Counted from the first letter of the stretch, positions 1 to 10,717 are shown. The stretch: 64,000 bases of DNA from Erodium maritimum (GCA_963921825.1 OY997590.1:50175039-50239038); one strand, 5' to 3'. Translations and numbers: made by a program. The notes: generated from the sequence alone by a model not told the origin.

Positions 1-512
1 GCTGAACTAGTCGTCGAAGGATGAGTAGACGCTAGTTTTCCAAGACAAATCCAGATGACTTTAGAAGTCAATCAGGATATGTGTTTACGCTGAATGGCAG
101 AGCTTTAGCTGGGAAAGCGTAAAGCAAGATACCATTGCCGAATCTACGACAGAGGCCAAGTACATGGATGCTGCAGAGGCAGCTAAGGAGGCTATGTGGA
201 TTTGGAAATTCATGGCAGGGCTGGGTGTAATTAAAAACCCATCCAGTCCGGTGAATCCATTTTGCGACAACACAAGGGCCATTGCGCAAGCTAAAAGCCT
301 AGATCGCATAACAAATCCAAACATGTACTGCGGCGTATCCACCTCATCAGATAAATACTGAACTGAGGTGAAGTGAAGATAACCGATATTGCAACAGATG
401 ATAACATAGCCAACCCTTTGACTAAGGCAGTGTCACTGCCTGAACATGTTAGACATGTAAAGTGGATGGGGACATATTGGAGTTTAGATTGGAACTAGGG
501 AAAGTGGGAGAT
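1..512 (+). mobile_element. Copia 3' internal tail (RNase H remnant and polypurine tract) of an upstream tandem copy
   Basis: This stretch reads the same as 6759-7270 and ends at the polypurine tract (aaagtgggagat) directly before the LTR at 513. It encodes a broken RNase H segment; the clearest piece, 164-361, includes DAAEAAKEAMWIWKF and a CDN motif, typical of the copia RNase H C-terminal region. Stops and frameshifts interrupt it. It is the end of a copia internal region whose left part lies outside the window, so the LTR at 513 is shared by two internal regions. Confidence 0.9.
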
Positions 513-795
513 TGTTAGTCTTAGTGCCCGTAGTTCAATCCTAAATGTCCAAATGTATATATCATCGTTAGCAATAAAATTAAAGCGGCTTTATATTACT
601 TATGTGTTGGAGTAATATATCGATGTGTGCTCTGATCTATGCCCACCATGCGAATAGAACCATAGATCGAGATAGATCACACTCGATGGGTCCCTAGTCA
701 ACAAAGCTTCACTAGAAGCGACTAGTATGAAAGATGGCTCTTTATGGCTTACGTTCTGTTAGTCATTGGAATGAGATTCCGGAGTCTGATCATAG

Positions 796-1137
796 ATATC
801 ATGTGGGACATGATATTGGACGACCCGCCCTGAATATGTGCCATAGATTAAGTCATGAACATATTCAGTGTTGTAGCTTGTCATGTATCCTTAGACCAAG
901 GAGTCTTTGTGATCGCTATGTAGTCAACAACTGAGTTTGACCTGAGCCTAACGTTGTCCGTAACAGGGCTTCCATAACGGCCAGGATTGGCTTGGGGACG
1001 GGCTACATGAGTGACACGAAAGGCGGCTAAGGGATTTATCCCTCATACTGAGGTATGGGAAAGATATCGGTTCTCGGCCGCTTGATCGAGAGTGACTGAA
1101 AGAATAGCATGGCCATGCACATGATACTGGGTATCAT
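796..1137 (+). other. LTR hairpin cluster conserved between diverged copia families
   Basis: Stem 1 pairs 796-804 with 808-816 (9 bp, GGG loop). Stem 2 pairs CTGAATATG (about 830) with CATATTCAG (about 860). Stem 3 pairs 1121-1127 with 1131-1137 (7 bp, TGG loop). The same stems occur in all full-length LTRs of this family. They also occur in the diverged Cop-G LTR, where stems 1 and 3 show paired compensatory changes. Conservation of pairing suggests function at the RNA or DNA-structure level; what that function is remains unknown. Confidence 0.6.
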
Positions 1138-1657
1138 ATCTTCAGTCATCTCACATATCAAGGAACGGTGATTGAGAATAATAAGGATGACGGCTCTATG
1201 CCTTATCTCAATCAGGATATCGGAGATAAAAGGATAATGACAGGGATGACGGAAAGGTTAGAATCGACAGGGTCGATTCGTTATGCAGTGTCAGGCAATA
1301 CTAAAGTCTCGTTAGTTGCCACTTAAATAGGATCAAGTAAAATGGGATTTTATGTTGATCTATTGACATGCATAAACCTAAGGGTCACACCGGAGGTTGA
1401 AACTCATTGACACATTTATGGAGAATGGCCAAAAGGGAGTTGTCTCGGGACATGACCAAAACTGGGTTTTGGGTCATGTGCTCGTACGTGAATAGGACTT
1501 TACGGATCGAGACAAGGCTTGGAGTCTTGGGATTGATCGCGTCGGATAATGTTGGACATTTCCGGTATGGAAGGCTTGGAGGCGATGAGCGAATCACGGG
1601 ACCTCGTTAGAAATGGCCACGGGCCATGTTCCAAGAGGCCCATGAAAGGCCCATGGA

Positions 1658-1686
1658 ACTAATTAATCAAGTCTTGATTAATTAGT
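1658..1686. repeat. 29-bp odd palindrome in the copia LTR
   Basis: Arms of 14 bp (ACTAATTAATCAAG and its complement) flank a single central T. The palindrome recurs in the LTRs of Cop-B, C and D and in the solo LTR. The Cop-A 3' LTR copy has one C-to-G change at 8426 that breaks one pair. Confidence 0.85.
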
Positions 1687-2185
1687 ACTAAGTAAGCAAG
1701 ACAAAGATTAAGGTGTTGGTGATTCACCACCTAACCCAATCTTGTCTTGCCATACTTGTCCTATTTACACCTTACTTGACACCATACTTGTCCCATGCCT
1801 TTAGTTGGACAAGTATGGGTTTTGTTATGTTTAAGTCATCTTTTTTCAACATAACAAACACAAGACAAGAATAGGAAACACATTTTCTCTCCCTCTTCCA
1901 TGGCCATTTCGGGTTTGGCTAGTTTCCTCCTCCATTTTTGTGTTCTTGAGTCCTCAAAGAGAAGAACTACGTGGCTTTGATTCCCATGTGGATACGTAGG
2001 CGTCTTGGAGACTCAAGCCAATCATTCGTTACCCGGTGTTCTTGTTTTGGTAAGAACTAGTGCTGCATTTTTCTCTTGTGAATCCATTCTTTGTTAGTTG
2101 TTTCATGGTTTTAATCGTCTCTTGGTTTTCCTTGATTTTCCGCTGCGAGTTGGTTCATCTCCAACCCTACCTCGAGACCCAACAG

Positions 2186-2197
2186 TGGTATCAGAGC
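2186..2197 (+). other. Primer binding site, initiator tRNA-Met type
   Basis: TGGTATCAGAGC starts two bases after the LTR end. It matches the 3' end of plant initiator methionine tRNA, the usual primer for minus-strand synthesis in copia and many gypsy elements. The same site is present in Cop-B, C, D and G. Confidence 0.93.
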
Positions 2198-3741
2198 CGT
2201 GCTACCTTTGGGATTCACAAGACGGTGTTCAAAGTTTCGGTTTTGCTTGAAAGTTTCGTTTTTGGCATGTTGTTTTGCTAAATTGTTTGATAACATGTTT
2301 TAAATTCTTGTTCATGGATTTAATGCATGTAAAATGAATTTTTGAAAATTATTTCAAATCTGGAAATTTTGAAAAAAAGTTTGATTTTTCGGGTCTCGGG
2401 AGCGGGACTCTCGGGGAGCCGAAACCGAGACCGAACGGGGCTCCGTTGGACGGAGCTAGGCCAAGCATGACCATTGGATGGTTGATATGGTAAGGCTAAA
2501 CCGTTTTGTTAGTTATGACGAGTTTGGAACCGTCATGACGAACTCGAAGATCAAATGTTCAAAAGTTTCATTTTTGAACGGTTTCGATAAACCGAACATC
2601 AAAAAATTTCGAAACTTGGCTATTAATTAAAACCGGAAAATGACATGATGTTTGATAACATGCTTGTTTGATAACACGATGTGTGATGTGATGTTGGCAT
2701 GGTGTACATAATAGCCCCGAGCTCGATTTAATTATTTATCGCTTTTCACGGCCTGCGAGCCGTTAGAGTTAGCGTGTAATTATTCTTTCAAGGTGTGGTC
2801 GTCGAACCACTTGTTTGTAATATTTATTTATTCCCGACCTGCGAGTCGTGTATTAAATTGTAATATTTTACTCAAGACGAAGAAAGGGCGAAAAGGTCAT
2901 TTGGTGGCTTTTCGGGTGTTGGCATCGGCTTGGAGTCGGTGGAGCTCAAGAAGCTAGTGGGAGTTACTTTAGGGGGCTATTATGTGCACATTTATCGCTT
3001 TATGCTTGGTTTAGTTTATGCATGATTAATTCTATGTGTTTTAGAATTGCATGCTTAACTTTATTTACCGAGCATATCACCTCACATGCAAAGATAAAAT
3101 TGGAATTTTAATCCTTGTGTGTGAACCCTTAGAACCGTCATTGCATTGGATGTAGTTGAAGGGTTCAAAGGAAGAATTACATTGGATGTAATTTGAGGCA
3201 TCATTGCATTTGGAATGTAGTTGATGTGCTCATCGCATCTAGGATGCGCCAAAGTTTTGAACACAACTGGACAAGTAAAAGCGGGTCATGTCCGATACCT
3301 CCCAATCACCAACACCTTACTACCTCCCCGTCCTATGGGTGTCGTGCGCATTAACGGAGCATCCATGGGGAAGCGGGGTAGTAGGTTTGGACGATATATG
3401 TGGGTGTCGTGCGCATTAGCGGAGCACCTACATAGTGACGAGCCATAGTTGAAAATTGGTGGACCCGACTACGATTCTCGGCCTGAGGTTGAGCTAGGGT
3501 AACAGATAGGGTAAGTCGTGTACATAAGTACATACCCTAGCCAAGAGTCACATTGGATGTGATTGGATGGAGTCCTACCTACATAGCTCGATTAAGTGGT
3601 GAGCATTAGTTCAGCTTAATCGAGTGAATCAAGGATCTTGGTTTCAGATTCTAAAGGTTTAGAATTGATTGTTGGTGTTTAAGCTTGATCTTCATAAAAT
3701 TTATTCAGTTTACTGATTGAATTTTATCTGTTGTAAATCAA
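2198..3741 (+). other. Cop-A untranslated leader
   Basis: About 1.5 kb lies between the primer site and the gag ATG, with no coherent ORF. It holds AT-rich stretches, several ATTGCATTGGATGTA-like repeats between 3150 and 3250, and a duplicated 24-nt motif at 3337-3360 and 3402-3425. A long leader is normal for plant LTR elements and is where dimerisation and packaging signals usually lie. That role is inferred here, not shown. Confidence 0.8.
3337..3425 (+). repeat. Duplicated 24-nt leader motif, 65-bp spacing
   Basis: A motif beginning GGGTGTCGTGCGCATT and ending CGGAGC occurs at 3337-3360 and again at 3402-3425; the first copy has one A-for-G change. All copies of this lineage carry the pair. 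The diverged Cop-G carries it on the minus strand at 59760-59783 and 59825-59848 with the same 65-bp period, although surrounding leader sequence has drifted. It is a candidate cis-acting packaging or dimerisation signal. Confidence 0.7.
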
Positions 3742-4261
3742 ATGGCAAATTCAGCGAACATTAATAGTTTGTCATTAAAAACCATTCTTGACAGGGTCAA
3801 GCTAAATGGGACAAACTATTTGGACTGGTACAGAATTTTGAGGATAGTCCTCAAGTCTGAACGCAAAGAATATGTCCTTGACAAGGCTGTCTATAAGACC
3901 AGATCAGAGTTACATGAAGTGTCATTAACTGCTGAGAAGAATATCTCAGGGATCTGGGATCCAAGGATATTCTGATGGTCAACAAGGGAATTGGAAGTGG
4001 CAAGGGCTGGGCCCATGCGCACTTGGCAGGAAAGATGAGACACTTGAGAATGTCTGCTTCTACTGCCAACAGCCTGGTCATTGGAACCGGGATTACAGGA
4101 AGTTCACGGCTGATCTGAAGAAGGGCAGTGGGACTGCGCCTTCATCAAATAGCCTGGATGATCTGAAGAAGGGCAGTAGGACTGCGCCTTCATCAGGAAA
4201 CCTGGATGATCTAAGGAAGGGCGGTGGGACCGTGCCTTCATTCGGTATTAACTCTATAGAG
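3742..4261 (+). pseudogene. gag: Cop-A gag remnant with altered zinc knuckle
   Basis: The ORF at 3742-3975 starts MANSANINSLSLKTILD and contains LNGTNYLDWYR, the N-terminal gag signature of plant copia elements. After VLDKA the reading jumps to SELHEVSLTAEKN. The large gag core expected between these is missing, whereas more of it survives in Cop-G (58892-59227). A different frame (4052-4096) then gives a zinc knuckle with spacing C-X2-C-X4-H-X4, but the last position is Tyr, not Cys. A threefold 48-bp repeat follows. The product could not form a normal capsid. The same deletion and Tyr are found in Cop-B, C, D and E. Confidence 0.85.
4109..4252 (+). repeat. Three in-frame 48-bp tandem units downstream of the gag zinc knuckle
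   Basis: The units are 4109-4156, 4157-4204 and 4205-4252, each encoding a 16-residue variant of LDDLKKGSGTAPSS. The triplication is also present in Cop-B (17199-17342, minus), Cop-C (29107-29250, minus), Cop-D (36059-36202) and Cop-E (63623-63766). Cop-G shows a single unit, so the expansion arose within this lineage. Confidence 0.85.
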
Positions 4262-5577
4262 CTACATCTCTCTACTTCCAAAGATTCATGAGTATTAGAT
4301 ACCATGACTGAATCTCACACATGCACTAATATATGGTGGCTGAAAGTAGGAGAGATTTGGAAAGCACGAAATGGACCTCAGAGTTGTGGCAACTACTGTA
4401 GGATCCATGAGTCTTGCTTTGCCAAGAGGCCTTGTCTTAGTATTGTATAATGTATATTGCATACCTACTTTTAGTAGGAATATTATATCTGTATCCGTGT
4501 TTGACAAGGAAGGATATAATGTTAATATTGGAAATGGAGTTTTCAATGTTCTATGCAATGATATGTTTTATACCAGTACTGACTTGGTTGGAGGATTGTA
4601 CATATTAGATATGGGTAACAATGCCTCAAGTTCTATATATTCCGTTAATACCAAGAGGTCTAAATCCAACGATTTAAACCTAACTCTGTTATGGTACTGT
4701 CATTTGGGTCGCATAAACAAGAAGCGCCTATCAGCACTTCAGAAGTGCGGGCTTTCAGGTTCATTCGAATTCCATTCGATCGATAGGTGCAAGGTTTTTT
4801 TGATGGGCAAAATGACTAAAGTGCCCTTTATCGATCGCGATGAAAGGGCGGGTGAATTATTGGGGCTGATACACTCGAATGTGTGTAGACCAATAAGTTC
4901 ACTTGCCAGGAGGGGTTTTTGCTACTTTATCACATTTACTGATGATTACAGTAAATATGGTTATGTCTATTCGGTGAGACATAAGTCTGAAGCTTTTGAT
5001 AAATTTAAAGAGTTTAAGACTATAGTAGAAAACCAACTCGACAAAGGTATTAAGGCACTTCGATTGGATCGAGGTGGAAAATACTTGACCACAGAGTTAT
5101 TGGATCATCTAAAAGAGAATGGGATCCTTTTGGAATGGACTCCTCCTAGGTCACTGTAGTTGAAAGGTGTAGCCAAACGGAGAAATCGGACATTGTTAGA
5201 CAATGGTCTGTTCCATGATTAGTTGGACTGATCTCCCAATCTCTTTTAGGGGTTTTTCTCTAGAGACGACCGCATTCATAGTGAATCGGGCTTCGACGAA
5301 TGGTGTGGAAGGGACACCATTTTAAAAATGGTACGGGATGATGCCCGCTTTGTCCTTCCTAAAGATTTGTGGTTGCGAGGCTTATGTGAAACATTTGGTT
5401 TCGACTAAGCTCGAACCAAGATCTGAGATATGCACCTTCGTGTGGTATCCCAAAGCAACAAGGGGATACTATTTCTACAATCCCAGTGAGAACATGGTGT
5501 TCGTCGCTTGGGGTGGGGTCTTTATGGAAAAGAAGTTTTGTTTCCAAAGACGTCATTGGGAGGACTGTGCATCTTGA
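4262..5577 (+). pseudogene. pol: Cop-A protease-integrase remnant
   Basis: The protease region reads VLDTMTESH where copia aspartic proteases have a DTG triad, and TGG has become TGA just before it. The integrase ORF 4371-5159 carries the pre-integrase segment, with its HHCC site damaged (the Cys after CKV is Phe). It then has the core with FITFTDDYS (first Asp) and LRLDRGGKYLT (second Asp). A stop follows. The next catalytic block reads GVAKRRNRTLLD, with Lys at 5175-5177 in place of the catalytic Glu. The integrase C-terminal part continues at 5338-5577 (SFLKICGCEAYVK, YYFYNPSENMVF). The enzyme would be inactive. Confidence 0.87.
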
Positions 5578-5725
5578 AGAAATTCAGGATGGTACAGATC
5601 TGTCTAAACCAATTGGCAACCCAGTAGAAAGGAGCCAGAGATTGTCGTAGAGTAAGAACCAATTCCTGTTACAATTCCGGAAGGTCCAAGGCGATTTGTA
5701 AGGATCAATCTTCCACCTCCAAGAT

Positions 5726-7258
5726 ATGGTATCCGGAGGTGAAAATGAAGTCATGGTGGATCACGATGATCCAGCCACCTTTCAGGAAGTCGTGGATGGG
5801 CCCAACTCCGAGTTATGGCTGGGAGCCATGAGGGAGGAAATGCAATCCATGTCGGACAACCGAGTCTGGGAACCGGTTGATCCCATCAATGGTGTGAGGA
5901 CCATAGGATGCAAATGGATCTTCAAGGTGAAGATGGACATGGACGGCAACCCTCTGACCTACAAAGCTCAACTGGTGGCGAAAGGTTATAGGCAGATCCA
6001 ATGGATTGACTATGAGGAAACCTTCTCCTTAGTGGCTATGGTCAAAATCGATCCAAATTCTTCTTGACATAACTGCGTATCATAATTACGAGATATGGCA
6101 AGTGGATGTCAAAACCGCTTTCCTAAATGGAAATTTGACTGAGTACGTTTGTATGTCTCGGCCCAAAGGTTTTGACGATCCGAAGAATAAAGGAAAGATT
6201 TATAAGTTGTTGAAATCCATTTATGGATTGAAACGAACTTCTCGGAGTTGGATCCTTCGTTTTGATGAAGCTGTAATTGGATTTGGCTTAATCAAGAACG
6301 AGGATGAATCTTGCGTTTATAAGAAGGCTAGTGGGAGCAATATTACCTTTCTGGTTCTCATTGAAAACGACATCCCAACCTTGCACGAGACTAAAGCTTG
6401 GTTGAGGAAGTGTTTTTCAATAAAGAACTTAGGCGATGCTTCTCATATCTTAAGGATTAAGATGTGTAGAGATCGCACCAAGAGGGTCTTGGATTTAAGT
6501 CAGGGAACCTATGTGAACAAGGCATTGAGTAGGTTCTTAATGCTCGATTCAAAGAAAGGACTCTTACCCACTAGTCATGGCATTCATCTCAGCAAGACTC
6601 AGTGTCCTAAGACACCTGATGAGCTGAAAAGGATGATGAGAATCCTATGCGCCTGGGGGCAGGATCGATCATATATGCCATGACATGTATGAGACCAGAC
6701 GTCTCGTAAGCCTTATGTTGTACCAGTAGACATCATTCTAACCCGGGGGAAAGATGATGCTGAACTAGTCGTCGAAGGATGAGTAGACGCTAGTTTTCCA
6801 AGACAAATCCAGATGACTTTAGAAGTCAATCAGGATATGTGTTTACGCTGAATGGCAGAGCTTTAGCTGGGAAAGCGTAAAGCAAGATACCATTGCCGAA
6901 TCTACGACAGAGGCCAAGTACATGGATGCTGCAGAGGCAGCTAAGGAGGCTATGTGGATTTGGAAATTCATGGCAGGGCTGGGTGTAATTAAAAACCCAT
7001 CCAGTCCGGTGAATCCATTTTGCGACAACACAAGGGCCATTGCGCAAGCTAAAAGCCTAGATCGCATAACAAATCCAAACATGTACTGCGGCGTATCCAC
7101 CTCATCAGATAAATACTGAACTGAGGTGAAGTGAAGATAACCGATATTGCAACAGATGATAACATAGCCAACCCTTTGACTAAGGCAGTGTCACTGCCTG
7201 AACATGTTAGACATGTAAAGTGGATGGGGACATATTGGAGTTTAGATTGGAACTAGGG
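5726..7258 (+). pseudogene. pol: Cop-A reverse transcriptase-RNase H remnant lacking the YVDD motif
   Basis: 5726-6067 encodes the N-terminal part of a copia reverse transcriptase (RVT_2 type: ELWLGAMREEMQSM, CKWIFKVKMDMDG, LVAKGYRQ). A stop and frameshift lead into 6102-6683 (DVKTAFLNGNL, IYGLKRTSRSW, VYKKASGS). At 6359/6360 FLVL is joined directly to IENDIP, so the seven residues YVDDILL expected there are absent. From about 6640 the frame is lost. The segment that should link reverse transcriptase to RNase H is largely deleted, with a short RNase H piece at 6922-7119. All these lesions recur in the sibling copies. Confidence 0.88.
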
Positions 7259-7270
7259 AAAGTGGGAGAT

Positions 7271-8942
7271 TGTTAGTCTTAGTGCCCGTAGTTCAATCCT
7301 AAATGTCCAAATGTATATATCATCGTTAGCAATAAAATTAAAGCGGCTTTATATTACTTATGTGTTGGAGTAATATATCGATGTGTGCTCTGATCTATGC
7401 CCACCATGCGAATAGAACCATAGATCGAGATAGATCACACTCGATGGGTCCCTAGTCAACAAAGCTTCACTAGAAGCGACTAGTATGAAAGATGGCTCTT
7501 TATGGCTTACGTTCTGTTAGTCATTGGAATGAGATTCCGGAGTCTGATCATAGATATCATGTGGGACATGATATTGGACGACCCGCCCTGAATATGTGCC
7601 ATAGATTAAGTCATGAACATATTCAGTGTTGTAGCTTGTCATGTATCCTTAGACCAAGGAGTCTTTGTGATCGCTATGTAGTCAACAACTGAGTTTGACC
7701 TGAGCCTAACGTTGTCCGTAACAGGGCTTCCATAACGGCCAGGATTGGCTTGGGGACGGGCTACATGAGTGACACGAAAGGCGGCTAAGGGATTTATCCC
7801 TCATACTGAGGTATGGGAAAGATATCGGTTCTCGGCCGCTTGATCGAGAGTGACTGAAAGAATAGCATGGCCATGCACATGATACTGGGTATCATATCTT
7901 CAGTCATCTCACATATCAAGGAACGGTGATTGAGAATAATAAGGATGACGGCTCTATGCCTTATCTCAATCAGGATATCGGAGATAAAAGGATAATGACA
8001 GGGATGACGGAAAGGTTAGAATCGACAGGGTCGATTCGTTATGCAGTGTCAGGCAATACTAAAGTCTCGTTAGTTGCCACTTAAATAGGATCAAGTAAAA
8101 TGGGATTTTATGTTGATCTATTGACATGCATAAACCTAAGGGTCACACCGGAGGTTGAAACTCATTGACACATTTATGGAGAATGGCCAAAAGGGAGTTG
8201 TCTCGGGACATGACCAAAACTGGGTTTTGGGTCATGTGCTCGTACGTGAATAGGACTTTACGGATCGAGACAAGGCTTGGAGTCTTGGGATTGATCGCGT
8301 CGGATAATGTTGGACATTTCCGGTATGGAAGGCTTGGAGGCGATGAGCGAATCACGGGACCTCGTTAGAAATGGCCACGGGCCATGTTCCAAGAGGCCCA
8401 TGAAAGGCCCATGGAACTAATTAATGAAGTCTTGATTAATTAGTACTAAGTAAGCAAGACAAAGATTAAGGTGTTGGTGATTCACCACCTAACCCAATCT
8501 TGTCTTGCCATACTTGTCCTATTTACACCTTACTTGACACCATACTTGTCCCATGCCTTTAGTTGGACAAGTATGGGTTTTGTTATGTTTAAGTCATCTT
8601 TTTTCAACATAACAAACACAAGACAAGAATAGGAAACACATTTTCTCTCCCTCTTCCATGGCCATTTCGGGTTTGGCTAGTTTCCTCCTCCATTTTTGTG
8701 TTCTTGAGTCCTCAAAGAGAAGAACTACGTGGCTTTGATTCCCATGTGGATACGTAGGCGTCTTGGAGACTCAAGCCAATCATTCGTTACCCGGTGTTCT
8801 TGTTTTGGTAAGAACTAGTGCTGAATTTTTCTCTTGTGAATCCATTCTTTGTTAGTTGTTTCATGGTTTTAATCGTCTCTTGGTTTTCCTTGATTTTCCG
8901 CTGCGAGTTGGTTCATCTCCAACCCTACCTCGAGACCCAACA
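7271..8942 (+). repeat. Copia LTR (Cop-A 3' LTR)
   Basis: This LTR is nearly identical to 513-2184 and preceded by the polypurine tract (gaaagtgggagat, ending at 7270). It ends CGAGACCCAACA at 8942, where LINE sequence begins. Confidence 0.95.
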
Positions 8943-10717
8943 GGAAGAACCTCTCATATTCCATGAGAGAACTTTCATGCTTCTTCAATTCAACAGAACT
9001 CTGGACTGAGACTCTATCTCATCCAGACAAGGTTCCACTTCATCTTCAAGGTCTAGGAAATCATCACTGGAGTCTGCATCCAGTTCCACTCTTTGATTTA
9101 TCTCAGCCTCCAGATTGTCAAACTGGTCTATCACCAAGTGATCAGCTACTAAAGCTTTGATCCCTATGGATTTGCAGTAATCCCAAGGGCTCTTAGGTTC
9201 TTCTACAGTAGTAAACTTCTTCTTCCCAGCCCCTCTAGTATCAGACAGAGAAATCAAAGGGACTTGTCTACCCTTCCTTGATCTTGTATCATAAACATAA
9301 GACACATGAGGCTTTTTTGTTTTTCTATTGGAGATCACTTTGGGAGAGGAAGTAGCAGGGGAAAAAGGAATTTGGCCCCTCAAGTGTGAAGAATTGGTCT
9401 CTGCATTAATCTTTCCCTCCAAAAATAATCCCTTCTCATTTTGAATAAATGATGTGGACCCAAAGATTTAGTCAAATTAGTAACCCTTACCATCTCATTA
9501 ATACTACATGCCACCCCAGCTTCCAAAGAATTTGTGTTTCCCACATCTGACAATAGTGTACTTAATCCTTTATCCAATGGACCAGAACCAGAGAGAGAGA
9601 GTTACTGACTTCTCCAAATGAGATTGAGAAAGAAGAGGCAAATTTGGAGAAGAAGAGGAAAGAACAATCAGAGTATTAATGTCTTCTTCTACATGTGACA
9701 AAGAATTAGACACATCAAAGGTATCTTTGATGACTACGGAATCTCCAATGGCAGTGGGAGTAAATGAAAGCTTAGAAGAATTTAGTTGTTGCTCTTTAAT
9801 CTCTTCTGTACCTGAACTGCTCATTCTCTTTGTCGATATAACTATCATTAATGCACCAACTTCATCTAATGAAGGACCAAGTGGAATCTTAGCAGTGTCA
9901 ATCTCTAACTCCAGATTGGTTGCAATAACTTCTTCTTCTTCAATAACTTTTTATTCCCCAAAATCTGGAAGAGGATCCTTTAACAAAAGAGGAGTGACTT
10001 GCTCATCTGCCAAGAGTTCATCTTCCCCGAGAACATGACTTGTATCCTTTAAAACACAAGGAGAGGATAAAGGTCATGTGGTTGGACTCAAATTCCTGTT
10101 AAGGCTTGGTGTTTTGGTTGCTGAAGATGGTAGGGAGGAGGACTGTGTTACAAGAGACCCCAAGAACGAAGATGATAGACTATCTGAGGCAAATAAAGCA
10201 TTATCCTCCAAACCAGTTTCCCATTGAGATAAACTATTCGAATTTATGGAGGCTACACAGGCTTCAAACCTCTCGAAAACCCAACAACAAAGAAGTTTGT
10301 TTCACCACAGGAAGCATAGAAGGGGAATGCACCAGAACAAAAGCTTGGTCTCTATTAATACCCAAGAGAGAAGAAGGATGAGTATAGATGCATTCTCCTA
10401 CCTCACAGACAGCAACAACCAATGTTTCTTCACACCAACCATGGAGTGGAATGCCTTTGACTGACACCCACTGAAAGCTTCCACTTTTCAAACACAAAGC
10501 TTGCCTGTTTGGGATGATCACAAACCAATTCTCCAGCCACTTTTTGTTTTCATTCAACATAAGATTATCAACTTCTTCATCCAGACAGTTGAAAATCACA
10601 CCTGTTCTCCAAATCATGTACCTCAATCAAATTAACACCTTCTAAAGCCATCTCTCTCAAAATAGCTTTGGCACTAGGATTCCTATAGGAGATTGCAACA
10701 TGGCCACTTTTGATTTG
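8943..10717 (-). pseudogene. LINE ORF1, C-terminal part
   Basis: On the minus strand this continues the ORF1 begun at 22829, after the inserted solo LTR. Pieces in order are 10577-10717 (IKSGHVAISYRNPSAKAILRE), then in another frame 10264-10626 (WLENWFVIIPNRQ, SFQWVSVKGIPLHGWCEETL, resembling DUF4283-like nucleic-acid-binding segments of plant LINE ORF1). After these come 9570-9848, 9380-9577 and an acidic tail at 8985-9422 ending in a stop. At least three frameshifts break it. The ORF2 expected next (endonuclease and reverse transcriptase) is not in the window; the Cop-A array starts 42 bp after the stop, so ORF2 should lie beyond position 1. Confidence 0.7.

Larger units (their letters stand above)
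513..2184 (+). repeat. Copia LTR (Cop-A 5' LTR)
   Basis: It starts TGTTAGTCTTAGTG after the polypurine tract and ends GAGACCCAACA just before the primer binding site. The length is 1672 bp; other family members are 1687-1688 bp, the difference being a 15-bp gap near 1645. It contains a run of hairpins between about 790 and 1300 and a 29-bp odd palindrome at 1658-1686. No stable coding capacity is expected. Confidence 0.95.
513..8942 (+). mobile_element. Cop-A: LTR-complete but coding-defective Ty1/copia element, part of a tandem array
   Basis: The element has two LTRs (513-2184 and 7271-8942), a tRNA-Met-type primer site at 2186-2197, a leader of about 1.5 kb, decayed gag, protease, integrase, reverse transcriptase and RNase H pieces in copia order, and a polypurine tract before the 3' LTR. 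I could see only two base differences between the LTRs (1668 C against 8426 G; 2066 C against 8824 A), so the pair is very young or recently homogenised. The left flank is another element's tail, not a target duplication. The right flank (GGAAG at 8943) opens into LINE sequence, so the partner duplication should lie left of the window. The coding part is about 3.5 kb, shorter than in autonomous copia elements, because of internal deletions. Confidence 0.93.

Noticed and set aside
556-577. TATATAT and AATAAA-like strings as promoter TATA box and polyadenylation signal of the copia LTR
   Set aside because: They lie only about 45-60 bp from the LTR start, one string is changed in Cop-C and Cop-D LTRs, and AT-rich matches are common here. 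Without transcript data the call is not supported.
735-934. A 66-residue ORF (MALYGLRSVSHWN...) repeated with little change in eight LTR copies
   Set aside because: It recurs because the LTR is repeated. The equivalent part of the Cop-G LTR does not keep the frame, and the ORF overlaps the conserved hairpins, so selection appears to be on structure and not on a peptide.
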